A stretch of DNA of 17,552 bases from DASXBA01 sp046729895 (GTDB taxonomy: Bacteria; Actinomycetota; Thermoleophilia; Solirubrobacterales; Thermoleophilaceae), in the NCBI GenBank assembly GCA_046729895.1, contig JBKPHP010000167.1, positions 1-17,552 on the forward strand, in the 5' to 3' direction. The position numbers and the translations under genes were made by a program. Shown here piece after piece: positions 8,023 to 14,324 of the stretch (its first letter is position 1; each line of letters starts with the position of its first letter). The notes under the pieces were generated by a model, which was not told the origin of the DNA, ran no database searches, and was given only the letters and a program-made list of their open reading frames with translations.

Positions 8023-8777
8023 TGGGGCAGAAGATCCATCCCGAGTCGATGCGAGTCGGCTACATCCACGACTGGAAATCCACGTGGTTCAACGAGAAGG
8101 AGTTCTCGGACTACCTGCTCGAGGACATCCGGATCCGCGACCACATCGAGAACAAGCTCGCGCACGCGGGGCTCTCGAACATCACGATCAAGAAGAACAA
8201 GAACGAGATCGAGGTGAACATCCACACGGCCCGGCCGGGCATCGTGATCGGCAAGTCCGGAAGCGAGGTGGACGCCTTGCGGAGGGAGCTCCACAAGATG
8301 ACCGGCAAGGCCGTGAAGGTGAACATCCTCGAGATCAAGCGCCCCGAGCTGGACGCCAGGCTCGTCGCCCAATCGATCGCCGAGCAGCTCCAGAACCGGG
8401 TGGCGTTCCGCCGCGCGATGAAGCGGGCTCTGACCTCGGCGATGCGGTCTGGTGCGAAGGGCGTGAAGATCCAGGTTTCGGGCCGCCTGGGCGGGGCCGA
8501 GATGGCGCGCACCGAGGGCTACTCGGATGGCCGAGTGCCCCTCCACACGCTGCGGGCCGACATCGACTACGGCTTCTACGAGGCCCGGACCACGTTCGGC
8601 CGCATCGGCGTCAAGGTGTGGGTGAACAAGGGCGAGATCATGCCCAAGGGCTTCGCCCAGGACCTGACCGAGCTCGAGGCGCCGCAGACCGTGGGGCCCG
8701 GGGGCGGCCGCGGGCGCGGACCGCGGGGCGGCCAGCAGGGCCGTGGGGCGCAGCCGCCGACGGGAGCGGGCGCCTGA
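8022..8777 (+). CDS. rpsC: 30S ribosomal protein S3
   Basis: This 251-residue protein forms the mRNA entry channel with S4 and S5 and contributes to helicase activity. The N-terminus MGQKIHPESMRVGYIHDWKSTWF is canonical. The KH motif GKSG is at 77-80 (RPGIVIGKSGSEVDALRREL). The C-terminal domain includes GRLGGAEMARTEGYSDGRVPLHTLRADIDYG. After about residue 222 there is a low-complexity Gly/Arg/Gln tail, common but variable in actinobacterial S3. The ATG overlaps the rplV TAA, and the stop overlaps the rplP ATG (TGATG). Confidence 0.97.
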   Translation: MGQKIHPESMRVGYIHDWKSTWFNEKEFSDYLLEDIRIRDHIENKLAHAGLSNITIKKNKNEIEVNIHTARPGIVIGKSGSEVDALRRELHKMTGKAVKVNILEIKRPELDARLVAQSIAEQLQNRVAFRRAMKRALTSAMRSGAKGVKIQVSGRLGGAEMARTEGYSDGRVPLHTLRADIDYGFYEARTTFGRIGVKVWVNKGEIMPKGFAQDLTELEAPQTVGPGGGRGRGPRGGQQGRGAQPPTGAGA

Positions 8778-9199
8778 TGCTGCAGCCCAAGCGCGTCAAG
8801 TGGCGCAAGGAGCACCGCGGCCGCCGGCGCGGCAACGCGAAGGGCGGCACCCGCGTGGAATTCGGCGAGTATGGGCTCAAGTCGCTCGAGCGCGGGTGGG
8901 TGAGCAACCGCCAGATCGAGGCCGCCCGAATTGCGATGACCCGCAAGATCAAGCGCGGCGGCAAGGTCTGGATCAATGTTTTCCCCGACAAGCCGGTCAC
9001 GAAGAAGCCGGCCGAAACCCGGATGGGATCCGGCAAGGGCGCTCCGGAGGGCTGGGTCGCTGTGGTCAAGCCGGGCCGCGTGATGTTCGAGCTTTCCGGC
9101 GTGCCAGAACCGCTCGCGCGCGAGGCCATGCGGCTCGCGGGCCACAAGCTTCCAGTGAAGACCAAGTTCGTGCTGCGCGAGGGGGCCGGGCAGCAGTGA
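8777..9199 (+). CDS. rplP: 50S ribosomal protein L16
   Basis: This 140-residue protein, of normal length, contacts A-site tRNA and organises the central protuberance and A site. Blocks are MLQPKRVKWRKEHRGRRRG, FGEYGLKSLERGWVSNRQIEAAR and KVWINVFPDKPVTKKPAETRMGSGKG, followed by VKPGRVMFEL. The MGSGKG loop containing the conserved RMGSGKG is intact. ATG 8777 overlaps the rpsC stop by one base. The stop overlaps the rpmC GTG (GTGA). Confidence 0.97.
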   Translation: MLQPKRVKWRKEHRGRRRGNAKGGTRVEFGEYGLKSLERGWVSNRQIEAARIAMTRKIKRGGKVWINVFPDKPVTKKPAETRMGSGKGAPEGWVAVVKPGRVMFELSGVPEPLAREAMRLAGHKLPVKTKFVLREGAGQQ

Positions 9200-9414
9200 A
9201 GGCGGTGGAGGTACACAATCTCGACGACCCGCAGCTCGCGCAGTTCGTGGAGCGCGCGCGTGAGGAGCTCTTCAATCTCCGGTTTCAGCACGCGACGGGC
9301 CAGCTCGAGAACACGGCCCGGCTGAGGCAGGCGAAGACCGACTTGGCGCGCGGCCTCACGGTGGCCCGCCAGCGTGGGCTGGCCGTGGAGGACGAGATCA
9401 GGAAGCAGCAATGA
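9196..9414 (+). CDS. rpmC: 50S ribosomal protein L29
   Basis: This 72-residue two-helix protein near the tunnel exit contacts L23 and contributes to SRP and trigger factor docking. After GTG the sequence reads KAVEVHNLDDPQLAQFVER, then the diagnostic EELFNLRFQHATGQLENTARLRQAKTDLAR. The start is GTG 9196, overlapping the rplP stop as GTGA. The stop overlaps the rpsQ ATG as ATGA. Length is at the upper end of the family range. Confidence 0.93.
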   Translation: MKAVEVHNLDDPQLAQFVERAREELFNLRFQHATGQLENTARLRQAKTDLARGLTVARQRGLAVEDEIRKQQ

Positions 9415-10061
9415 CAGAGGAAGAGAAGAACGAGCAGCAGGCAGAGGACCCCGCTTCGCAGGAGCCTGCGGCCGAGGAGGTTCCCGCCGAGGAGCCGGCC
9501 GAGGAGGCGCCTGCAGAGGAGCCAGCGGCCGAGGAGGCGCCTGCCGGGGAGCCGGCCGCGGAGGCTCCTGCAGAGGAGCCAGCGGCCGAGGAGGCGCCAG
9601 CCGAGGAGGAGGCTCTCAGCCCCAGGGAGCGCCGCAAGCGGGCGCGCTCGGCCCACGCCGCCGAGGTGCGTCCGCAGCGATCGGCCGAGGAGCGCGCCCG
9701 GGAGCGCAGCGAGGAGCGGAGGTGGAAGGCCGCCCGGCGACGCGCGTGGCGCCGGCGGGCTCGCGAGAAGGGCGAGCCGCGCGGCGAGCCCACCCCTCCG
9801 GCCGCCAAGGGAACGGGCAAGCCGAAGCTGCGCCAGGGGATCGTCGTCTCCGACAAGGCCGAGAAGACGATCACCGTACGGATCGACAGCCAGCGGTCGC
9901 ACCGGATGTACGGCAAGGTCGTCCGCAGCTCATCCACCCTGCATGCCCACGACGAGAGCAACGAGGCCCACGTCGGCGACACGGTGAGGGTCGTGGAGAG
10001 CCGCCCACTGAGCCGCACCAAGCGGTGGCGGCTCGTCGAGGTCTTGGAGAGGGCCCGATAG
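9411..10061 (+). CDS. rpsQ: 30S ribosomal protein S17 with long N-terminal extension
   Basis: At 216 residues it is far above the usual 80-90. The S17 OB-fold core, a 16S rRNA-binding assembly protein, starts near residue 137 (KPKLRQGIVVSDKAEKTITV) and includes HRMYGKVVRSSSTLHAHDE and PLSRTKRWRLVEVLE. Residues 1-69 are an acidic Ala/Pro/Glu run built from EEPAAEEAPA-like units. Residues 71-128 are strongly basic and Arg-rich (RRWKAARRRAWRRRAREK). The extension is in frame from an ATG that overlaps the rpmC stop (ATGA). No internal ATG precedes the core. An acidic-then-basic arm could thread into rRNA or shield it during assembly, which is inference. Confidence 0.94.
   Translation: MTEEEKNEQQAEDPASQEPAAEEVPAEEPAEEAPAEEPAAEEAPAGEPAAEAPAEEPAAEEAPAEEEALSPRERRKRARSAHAAEVRPQRSAEERARERSEERRWKAARRRAWRRRAREKGEPRGEPTPPAAKGTGKPKLRQGIVVSDKAEKTITVRIDSQRSHRMYGKVVRSSSTLHAHDESNEAHVGDTVRVVESRPLSRTKRWRLVEVLERAR
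9510..9598. repeat. Exact 32-bp direct repeat in the rpsQ extension
   Basis: The 32 bases at 9510-9541 recur exactly at 9567-9598, an offset of 57 bp (19 codons). The identity is at DNA level, including third positions. It therefore reflects recent duplication, not just amino-acid bias. It encodes an APAEEPAAEEAP-type unit of the acidic arm. Confidence 0.88.
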
Positions 10062-10074
10062 GGAAGGACCTTGG

Positions 10075-10443
10075 ATGATCCAGCAGGAATCGCGCCTCAA
10101 GGTCGCGGACAACACAGGCGCCCGCGAGCTCCTCTGCATCCGCGTCGCCGGCGGGTCCCAGCGCCGCTACGCCGGCGTGGGCGACGTGATCGTCGGGACC
10201 GTCAAGCAGGCGATCCCGCACGGCAGCGTCCGCAAGGGCGAGGTCGTCCAGGCGGTCGTGGTACGCACGAAGAAGCAATTCGGCCGCGACGACGGCACCT
10301 ACATCGCCTTCGACGAGAACGCCGCGGTGCTCATCGACGCCCAGAACAACCCACGCGGCACCCGTATCTTCGGCCCCGTGGCTCGGGAGTTGCGCGACCG
10401 CAACTTCATGAAGATCGTTTCCTTGGCTCCGGAGGTCCTATGA
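10075..10443 (+). CDS. rplN: 50S ribosomal protein L14
   Basis: This 122-residue protein, of standard length, is an interface protein that forms bridges to 16S rRNA and binds the silencing factor RsfS. Blocks are MIQQESRLKVADNTGARELLCIRV, VIVGTVKQAIPHG, VVVRTKKQFGRDDG and the C-terminal GTRIFGPVARELRDRNFMKIVSLAPEVL. A good SD (AAGGA 10064-10068, 6-nt spacing) sets ATG 10075. It is the first gene of the classical spc operon, 13 nt after rpsQ with no terminator, so transcription is probably continuous. Confidence 0.98.
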   Translation: MIQQESRLKVADNTGARELLCIRVAGGSQRRYAGVGDVIVGTVKQAIPHGSVRKGEVVQAVVVRTKKQFGRDDGTYIAFDENAAVLIDAQNNPRGTRIFGPVARELRDRNFMKIVSLAPEVL

Positions 10444-10766
10444 AGATCCGCCGAGACGACACGGTGAAGGTGCTCACCGGCAAGGACCGGGGAAAGACCG
10501 GCCGCGTGCTGCGCGTCGATCCCAAGCGCGGGCGCGTCTACGTGGAGGGCATGAACGTGCAGAAGCGCCACACCCGCCCGCGGTCGCTGCGGGACACCCA
10601 GCGCTCCCAGGAGATCGGCGGCATCATCGAGGCGGAGGGGCCGATCCACGTCTCCAACGTGATGCTCGTCGACCCCAAGTCGGGCGACCCGACGCGGGTC
10701 GGGGTCCGGCGGGAAGGGGGCCGGCGCGTGAGAATCGCCAAGCGATCGGGCACGGAGATCGACTGA
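10440..10766 (+). CDS. rplX: 50S ribosomal protein L24
   Basis: This 108-residue KOW-domain protein initiates 50S assembly by binding the 5' end of 23S rRNA and lies near the tunnel exit. The KOW block KIRRDDTVKVLTGKDRGKTG leads into RVLRVDPKRGRVYVEGMN, followed by RSQEIGGIIEAEGPIHVSNVML. ATG 10440 overlaps the rplN stop (ATGA), with GGAGG about 5 nt upstream inside rplN. Length is normal for the family. Confidence 0.97.
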   Translation: MKIRRDDTVKVLTGKDRGKTGRVLRVDPKRGRVYVEGMNVQKRHTRPRSLRDTQRSQEIGGIIEAEGPIHVSNVMLVDPKSGDPTRVGVRREGGRRVRIAKRSGTEID

Positions 10767-10773
10767 GGCAGAG

Positions 10774-11556
10774 ATGGCAGAAGGCAACGGACAGCAAACC
10801 ATCACGCCTCGGCTCAAGGAGCGCTATGAGCAGGAGATTCGCGACACCCTGCGCAGACGCTTCGGCTACAGCAGCCCGATGGAGGCGCCGCGGTTGCAGA
10901 AGATCACCCTGAACATGGGCATCGGCGAGGCCAAGCAGGACTCGAAGGTGCTCGAGTCGGCCACCGAGCAGTTGGCGACCATCGCAGGCCAGCGCCCCAA
11001 CGTCCGCCGCGCCCGCAAGTCGATCGCCGCCTTCAAGCTGCGCGAGGGGATGCCGGTGGGCGTCTCGGTCACGTTGCGGCGCGACCGGATGTACGAGTTC
11101 CTGGACCGTCTGATGTCGGTCGCCATTCCGCGGATCCGCGACTTCCGCGGCTTGGGCACCCGCTCCTTCGACGGGCGGGGGAACTACTCGCTGGGCATCC
11201 GCGAGCAGATCATCTTCCCCGAGGTCGACTACGACTCGATCGACCAGGTCCGGGGCCTGGACGTCACGATCACCACGACAGCGAAGACGAACGAGGAGGC
11301 CTACGCGCTACTCCGCGAGTTCGGCATGCCCTTCCAGCGCGAGGGCGCGCCGGGCGAGGACGAGGAGGCCGCCCGTGCGGCCGAGGAGGAGAAGCGCAAG
11401 GAGGAGGCGCGGCTGCGCGCCGAGGCCGAGCAGGCGGCGCTCGAGCAGCTCAAGGAGGAGAACCCGGAGGCGTACGCGAGACGCGTGGCGCCGGAGGAGG
11501 GCGAAGAGGGCCCCGAGCAAGAGGGCGCCACGGAACAGAAGAGCGAAGAGGAGTAA
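10774..11556 (+). CDS. rplE: 50S ribosomal protein L5 with acidic C-terminal tail
   Basis: At 260 residues it is about 75 longer than usual. The core binds 5S rRNA and P-site tRNA. Blocks are APRLQKITLNMGIGEAKQD (38-56), AGQRPNVRRARKSIAAFKLREG (71-92), RIRDFRGLGTRSFDGRGNYSLGI and the C-terminal TTTAKTNEEAYALLREFGMPF, ending near 187. The remaining 70 residues are rich in Glu, Ala and Arg (EEEKRKEEARLRAEAEQ). They look helical or coiled-coil, then turn acidic. GAGG overlapping the rplX stop precedes the ATG by about 5 nt. The stop overlaps the rpsN ATG (TAATG). Confidence 0.96.
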   Translation: MAEGNGQQTITPRLKERYEQEIRDTLRRRFGYSSPMEAPRLQKITLNMGIGEAKQDSKVLESATEQLATIAGQRPNVRRARKSIAAFKLREGMPVGVSVTLRRDRMYEFLDRLMSVAIPRIRDFRGLGTRSFDGRGNYSLGIREQIIFPEVDYDSIDQVRGLDVTITTTAKTNEEAYALLREFGMPFQREGAPGEDEEAARAAEEEKRKEEARLRAEAEQAALEQLKEENPEAYARRVAPEEGEEGPEQEGATEQKSEEE

Positions 11557-11741
11557 TGGCCAAGACTTCACAGAGAGTGCGTCAATCGCGCCCGGCGAAG
11601 TTCCAGACGCGCAACTACAACCGCTGCAAGCGCTGCGGCCGTCCGCGTGCCTACCTGCGCAAGTTTGGGCTCTGCCGCATCTGCCTGCGCGAGGTCGCCC
11701 ACCAGGGCTACATCCCGGGCCTGACGAAGTCGAGCTGGTAG
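11556..11741 (+). CDS. rpsN: 30S ribosomal protein S14 type Z
   Basis: This 61-residue zinc-binding form of S14 (often named rpsZ) is a 30S head protein. C24-x2-C27 and C40-x2-C43 form the zinc knuckle around RPRAYLRKFGL. The C-terminus REVAHQGYIPGLTKSSW is typical. Both cysteine pairs are intact, so this is the zinc-dependent C+ paralogue. It overlaps the rplE stop by one base and lies 4 nt before rpsH. Confidence 0.97.
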   Translation: MAKTSQRVRQSRPAKFQTRNYNRCKRCGRPRAYLRKFGLCRICLREVAHQGYIPGLTKSSW

Positions 11742-11745
11742 ACGG

Positions 11746-12141
11746 ATGCAGACAGATCCGATAGCAGACTTCCTGACCCGAATCCGGAACGCCCTGACGG
11801 CGGACCAGGACGAGGTCGCGATGCCGGCGTCGAGGTTCAAGACCGAGCTCGCGCGAATCCTGCACGAGCAGGGCTACATCGAGGACTTCTCCGTCGACTC
11901 CGACCGGGTCGGCCAGGTGCTGCGGCTGCGGCTGAAGTACACGGAGGACCGTCGCTCGGTCATCAGCGGCCTGGAGCGCGTCTCGAAGCCAGGCCGCCGC
12001 GAGTACGTCGGCGCGGACGAGGTCCCGAGGGTCCTGGGCGGCATGGGAACCGCGATCGTGTCGACCTCCAGGGGCGTGATGACAGGCCACGATGCCCGTC
12101 GGGCGCGGGTGGGCGGCGAGCTCGTGGCGAAGGTGTGGTAA
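11746..12141 (+). CDS. rpsH: 30S ribosomal protein S8
   Basis: This 131-residue protein, of standard length, is a primary binder of the central domain of 16S rRNA and is the spc-operon autoregulator in E. coli. Blocks are MQTDPIADFLTRIRNAL, ILHEQGYIEDF and the C-terminal GGMGTAIVSTSRGVMTGHDARRARVGGELVAKVW. The SD is weak, and close spacing to rpsN suggests coupling. Confidence 0.97.
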   Translation: MQTDPIADFLTRIRNALTADQDEVAMPASRFKTELARILHEQGYIEDFSVDSDRVGQVLRLRLKYTEDRRSVISGLERVSKPGRREYVGADEVPRVLGGMGTAIVSTSRGVMTGHDARRARVGGELVAKVW

Positions 12142-12147
12142 GCGGCA

Positions 12148-12681
12148 ATGAGCCGAATCGGAAAGCAGCCGATTCCCGTGCCCGAGGGCGTAGAGGTGCA
12201 GGTCGAGCCCGGGCTCGTGAAGGTGAAGGGGCCGAAGGGGGAGCTCCAGGAGCGAGTCACGCGGGACATGACCGTTACGCACGAGAACGGAGAGATCGTC
12301 GTCACGCGGCCCTCCGACCGTGGCGAGCACCGGGCGCTGCACGGGCTGACCCGGAGCCTGATCTTCAACATGGTCCAGGGCGTCACCGAGGGATTCGAGA
12401 AGCGGCTCGAGATCCAGGGCGTGGGGTACCGGGCCCAGCTGCAGGGCAACAAGCTCGTCATGAACCTCGGCTACTCCCACCAGGTCGAGGTTCAGGCGCC
12501 GGAGGGGATCGAGTTCGAAGTTCCGCAGCCGACCCAGGTCGTGGTCCGCGGCATCTCCAAGCAGGCCGTCGGCGAAGTGGCGGCAGGCATCCGAAAGAAG
12601 CGCCCCCCGGAGCCCTACAAGGGCAAGGGCATCCGCTACCAGGGCGAGTACGTCGCGAGGAAGGTCGGCAAGCGGGCGTGA
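12148..12681 (+). CDS. rplF: 50S ribosomal protein L6
   Basis: This 177-residue protein, of standard length, sits near the sarcin-ricin loop and the EF-G binding site. The N-terminus MSRIGKQPIPVPEGVEVQVE is followed by KGPKGELQERV, RALHGLTRSLIFNMVQGVTEGFEKRLEIQGVGYRAQ and LGYSHQVEVQAPEGIEFEVPQPTQVVVRGISKQAVG. The C-terminal RPPEPYKGKGIRYQGEYVARKVGK is diagnostic. It lies 6 nt after rpsH, and its stop overlaps the rplR GTG (GTGA). Confidence 0.98.
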   Translation: MSRIGKQPIPVPEGVEVQVEPGLVKVKGPKGELQERVTRDMTVTHENGEIVVTRPSDRGEHRALHGLTRSLIFNMVQGVTEGFEKRLEIQGVGYRAQLQGNKLVMNLGYSHQVEVQAPEGIEFEVPQPTQVVVRGISKQAVGEVAAGIRKKRPPEPYKGKGIRYQGEYVARKVGKRA

Positions 12682-13028
12682 CCACGACTTCGAACACTCG
12701 CCGCCTGCGGCGCCGGAGGCGCGTGCGCGCCAAGCTCGCCGGCACGGCTGACCGGCCCCGTCTCTCGGTCTTCCGCTCGAACCGCGGCATCCAGGCTCAG
12801 CTGATCGACGACCTGAGGGGACACACGCTCGCCGCGGTCAGCTGGACGGAGGACGAGCTGAAGGCCGTACCGCGGATGGACCAGGCAAAGCGGGCGGGCC
12901 AGCTGATAGCGGAGCGCGGCAAGCAGGCCGGCGTCGACGAATGCGTCTTCGACCGCGGCGGCTACCGCTACCACGGAAAGGTCAAGGCGCTCGCCGAGGG
13001 CGCCCGCGAGGGCGGCCTCCGCTTCTGA
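12678..13028 (+). CDS. rplR: 50S ribosomal protein L18
   Basis: This 116-residue protein of normal length binds 5S rRNA together with L5 and L25. The Arg-rich N-terminus (NTRRLRRRRRVRAKLAGTA) is followed by RPRLSVFRSNRGIQAQLIDD, AAVSWTEDE and the C-terminal CVFDRGGYRYHGKVKALAEGAREGGLRF. I chose GTG 12678, which overlaps the rplF stop as GTGA, because it gives the family length. The upstream open frame is the shadow of rplF. Confidence 0.95.
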   Translation: MTTTSNTRRLRRRRRVRAKLAGTADRPRLSVFRSNRGIQAQLIDDLRGHTLAAVSWTEDELKAVPRMDQAKRAGQLIAERGKQAGVDECVFDRGGYRYHGKVKALAEGAREGGLRF

Positions 13029-13069
13029 TGAGCCCGCGGATCGCTACGGTGAGGAACGGTGGCAGCTAG
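13028..13069 (+). other. Candidate 13-codon minicistron bridging rplR and rpsE
   Basis: ATG overlaps the rplR stop (TGATG). The frame MSPRIATVRNGGS ends in TAG 13067-13069, which overlaps the rpsE start region by 11 nt. It has no clear SD of its own. The same 30-nt gap also holds a possible -10 (TACGGT 13045-13050) and the rpsE SD (GAGGA). Confidence 0.18.
13045..13050 (+). promoter_or_regulatory. Candidate -10 element before rpsE
   Basis: TACGGT, inside GCTACGGT (13043-13050), fits TANNNT and shares the GCTA prefix with candidates before fusA, adk and rpmJ. It would start transcription almost at the rpsE GTG. No convincing -35 is seen. A chance match inside the operon is quite possible. Confidence 0.15.
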
Positions 13070-13661
13070 GGACAGGACACGGGGCGATCGCGCGGGTCCG
13101 GACCTGCAGGAGCGGGTTGTCGAGATCAACCGCGTGGCGAAGGTCGTCAAGGGCGGCCGGCGCTTCTCATTCACCGCGCTGGTGGTGGTGGGTGACGAGA
13201 AGACCAGGGTCGGCGTGGGCTACGGCAAGGCGAACGAGGTGCCGGTCGCGATCCAGAAGGGCGTCGACCGCGCCCGAAAGGCGCTGTTCGAGGTGCCGAT
13301 GCACGGGGCGACGATCACCCACCAGGTTGTCGGCCGCCACGGGGCGGCGAGGGTGCTGCTGAAGCCCGCGTCGCCCGGTACCGGGGTGATCGCCGGCGGC
13401 GGCGTCCGCGCCGTGCTGGAGCTCGCCGGGATCCGCGATGTGCTTTCGAAGTCGCTCGGCTCCCAGAACCCGATCAACCTCGTCAAGGCCACCGAGGACG
13501 CGCTCGAGTCGCTGCGAAAGCCGGAAGAGGTGGCGGAGCTGCGGGGCATAAGCGTCGCCGAGGTGCTCGGGCTGGGCGACGGTCCTCAGTCCTCAGTCCC
13601 CAATCCTCAGGATGAGGGCGCCGCCGCCGAGGGGGCACTCGCCGAGGAGGCCTCCACCTGA
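13059..13661 (+). CDS. rpsE: 30S ribosomal protein S5 with repeat-derived C-terminal tail
   Basis: At 200 residues it is about 30 longer than the common form. S5 helps form the mRNA entry channel and affects decoding accuracy. The dsRBD-like N-terminal half reads LQERVVEINRVAKVVKGGRRFSFTALVVVGD (16-46), then GYGKANEVPVAIQKGVDRARK. The C-terminal half has GTGVIAGGGVRAVLELAGIRDVLSKSLGSQNPINLVKAT, ending near residue 172. Residues 175-184 (GPQSSVPNPQ) come from a GTCCYCA heptamer array and are followed by an acidic Ala/Glu tail. GTG 13059 is preceded by GAGGA at short spacing. The stop overlaps the rpmD ATG (TGATG). Confidence 0.96.
   Translation: MAARDRTRGDRAGPDLQERVVEINRVAKVVKGGRRFSFTALVVVGDEKTRVGVGYGKANEVPVAIQKGVDRARKALFEVPMHGATITHQVVGRHGAARVLLKPASPGTGVIAGGGVRAVLELAGIRDVLSKSLGSQNPINLVKATEDALESLRKPEEVAELRGISVAEVLGLGDGPQSSVPNPQDEGAAAEGALAEEAST
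13582..13610. repeat. In-frame heptamer array in rpsE tail
   Basis: Four 7-nt units (GTCCTCA twice, GTCCCCA, ATCCTCA) plus a final G match the rplV array at 7571-7599 at 28 of 29 positions. The reading frame is also the same, giving PQSSVPNPQ against PQSSVPSPQ. The array sits just past the conserved S5 core. Confidence 0.9.
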
Positions 13662-13843
13662 TGGCGGGGACGCTCAAGCTCAGGCAGGTTCGCTCCTCGA
13701 ACGGGGCGAGCAGGAAGCAGAAGGACTCGCTGCGCACGCTGGGCCTCGGCCGGATCGGCAAGTCCGCCGAGCGCCCCGACGACCCGGCGGTGCGCGGCGT
13801 GATGCGCTCCGTCGAGCACCTGATCGAGGTCGACCATGGCTGA
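13661..13843 (+). CDS. rpmD: 50S ribosomal protein L30
   Basis: This 60-residue protein has the bacterial length. The pattern LKLRQVRSSNGASRKQKDSLRTLGLGRIGKSAERPD is typical, followed by the C-terminal helix and strand RGVMRSVEHLIEVDHG. L30 binds 23S rRNA, and its gene always lies between rpsE and rplO in the spc operon. The ATG overlaps the rpsE stop by one base, and the last codons overlap rplO by 8 nt. Confidence 0.95.
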   Translation: MAGTLKLRQVRSSNGASRKQKDSLRTLGLGRIGKSAERPDDPAVRGVMRSVEHLIEVDHG

Positions 13844-14324
13844 CGAGCGCATCGGCCTGCACAACCTGTCGCCGGCGCCCGGCTCGCGCAAGGAGCGCAA
13901 GCGGGTCGGCCGCGGCGAGGGCTCCGGCGTCGGCAAGACCGCGGGACGCGGCCACAAGGGGCTTGGTGCCCGGTCGGGGGCCAAGAAGCGGATCAACTTC
14001 GAGGGCGGGCAGAACCCGATCCACATGCGGATGCGCAAGCTCCGCGGGCCCCACATGAAGAAGTCGATGCCGTTCGAGAAGTTCCGCACTAAGACACAGC
14101 CGGTGAACCTCCGGGATCTCGAGGCGCGCTTCGACAACGGCGCCGAGGTGACGCCCGAGGGCCTGCGGGAGCGCGGTCTCGCCACGCGCAAGGACGTTCC
14201 GGTGAAGGTGCTGGGGCAAGGGGAGCTCTCCAAGGCGCTCACCGTGCATGCCCACGCCTTCTCCAGGTCTGCACGCGAGAAGATCGAGGCCGCGGGCGGC
14301 ACCTGCCAAGTCATCGAGGCCTAG
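13836..14324 (+). CDS. rplO: 50S ribosomal protein L15
   Basis: This 162-residue protein is a late 50S assembly protein that spans 23S rRNA domains. The N-terminal arm reads LHNLSPAPGSRKERKRVGRGEGSGVGKTAGRGHKG and is diagnostic. The middle reads NFEGGQNPIHMRMRKLRGPHMKK, where many bacteria have GGQMPLYRRLPKRGF, so this part is divergent. The C-terminal domain ends VHAHAFSRSAREKIEAAGG. ATG 13836 lies inside rpmD. secY begins directly after the TAG. Confidence 0.96.
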   Translation: MADERIGLHNLSPAPGSRKERKRVGRGEGSGVGKTAGRGHKGLGARSGAKKRINFEGGQNPIHMRMRKLRGPHMKKSMPFEKFRTKTQPVNLRDLEARFDNGAEVTPEGLRERGLATRKDVPVKVLGQGELSKALTVHAHAFSRSAREKIEAAGGTCQVIEA

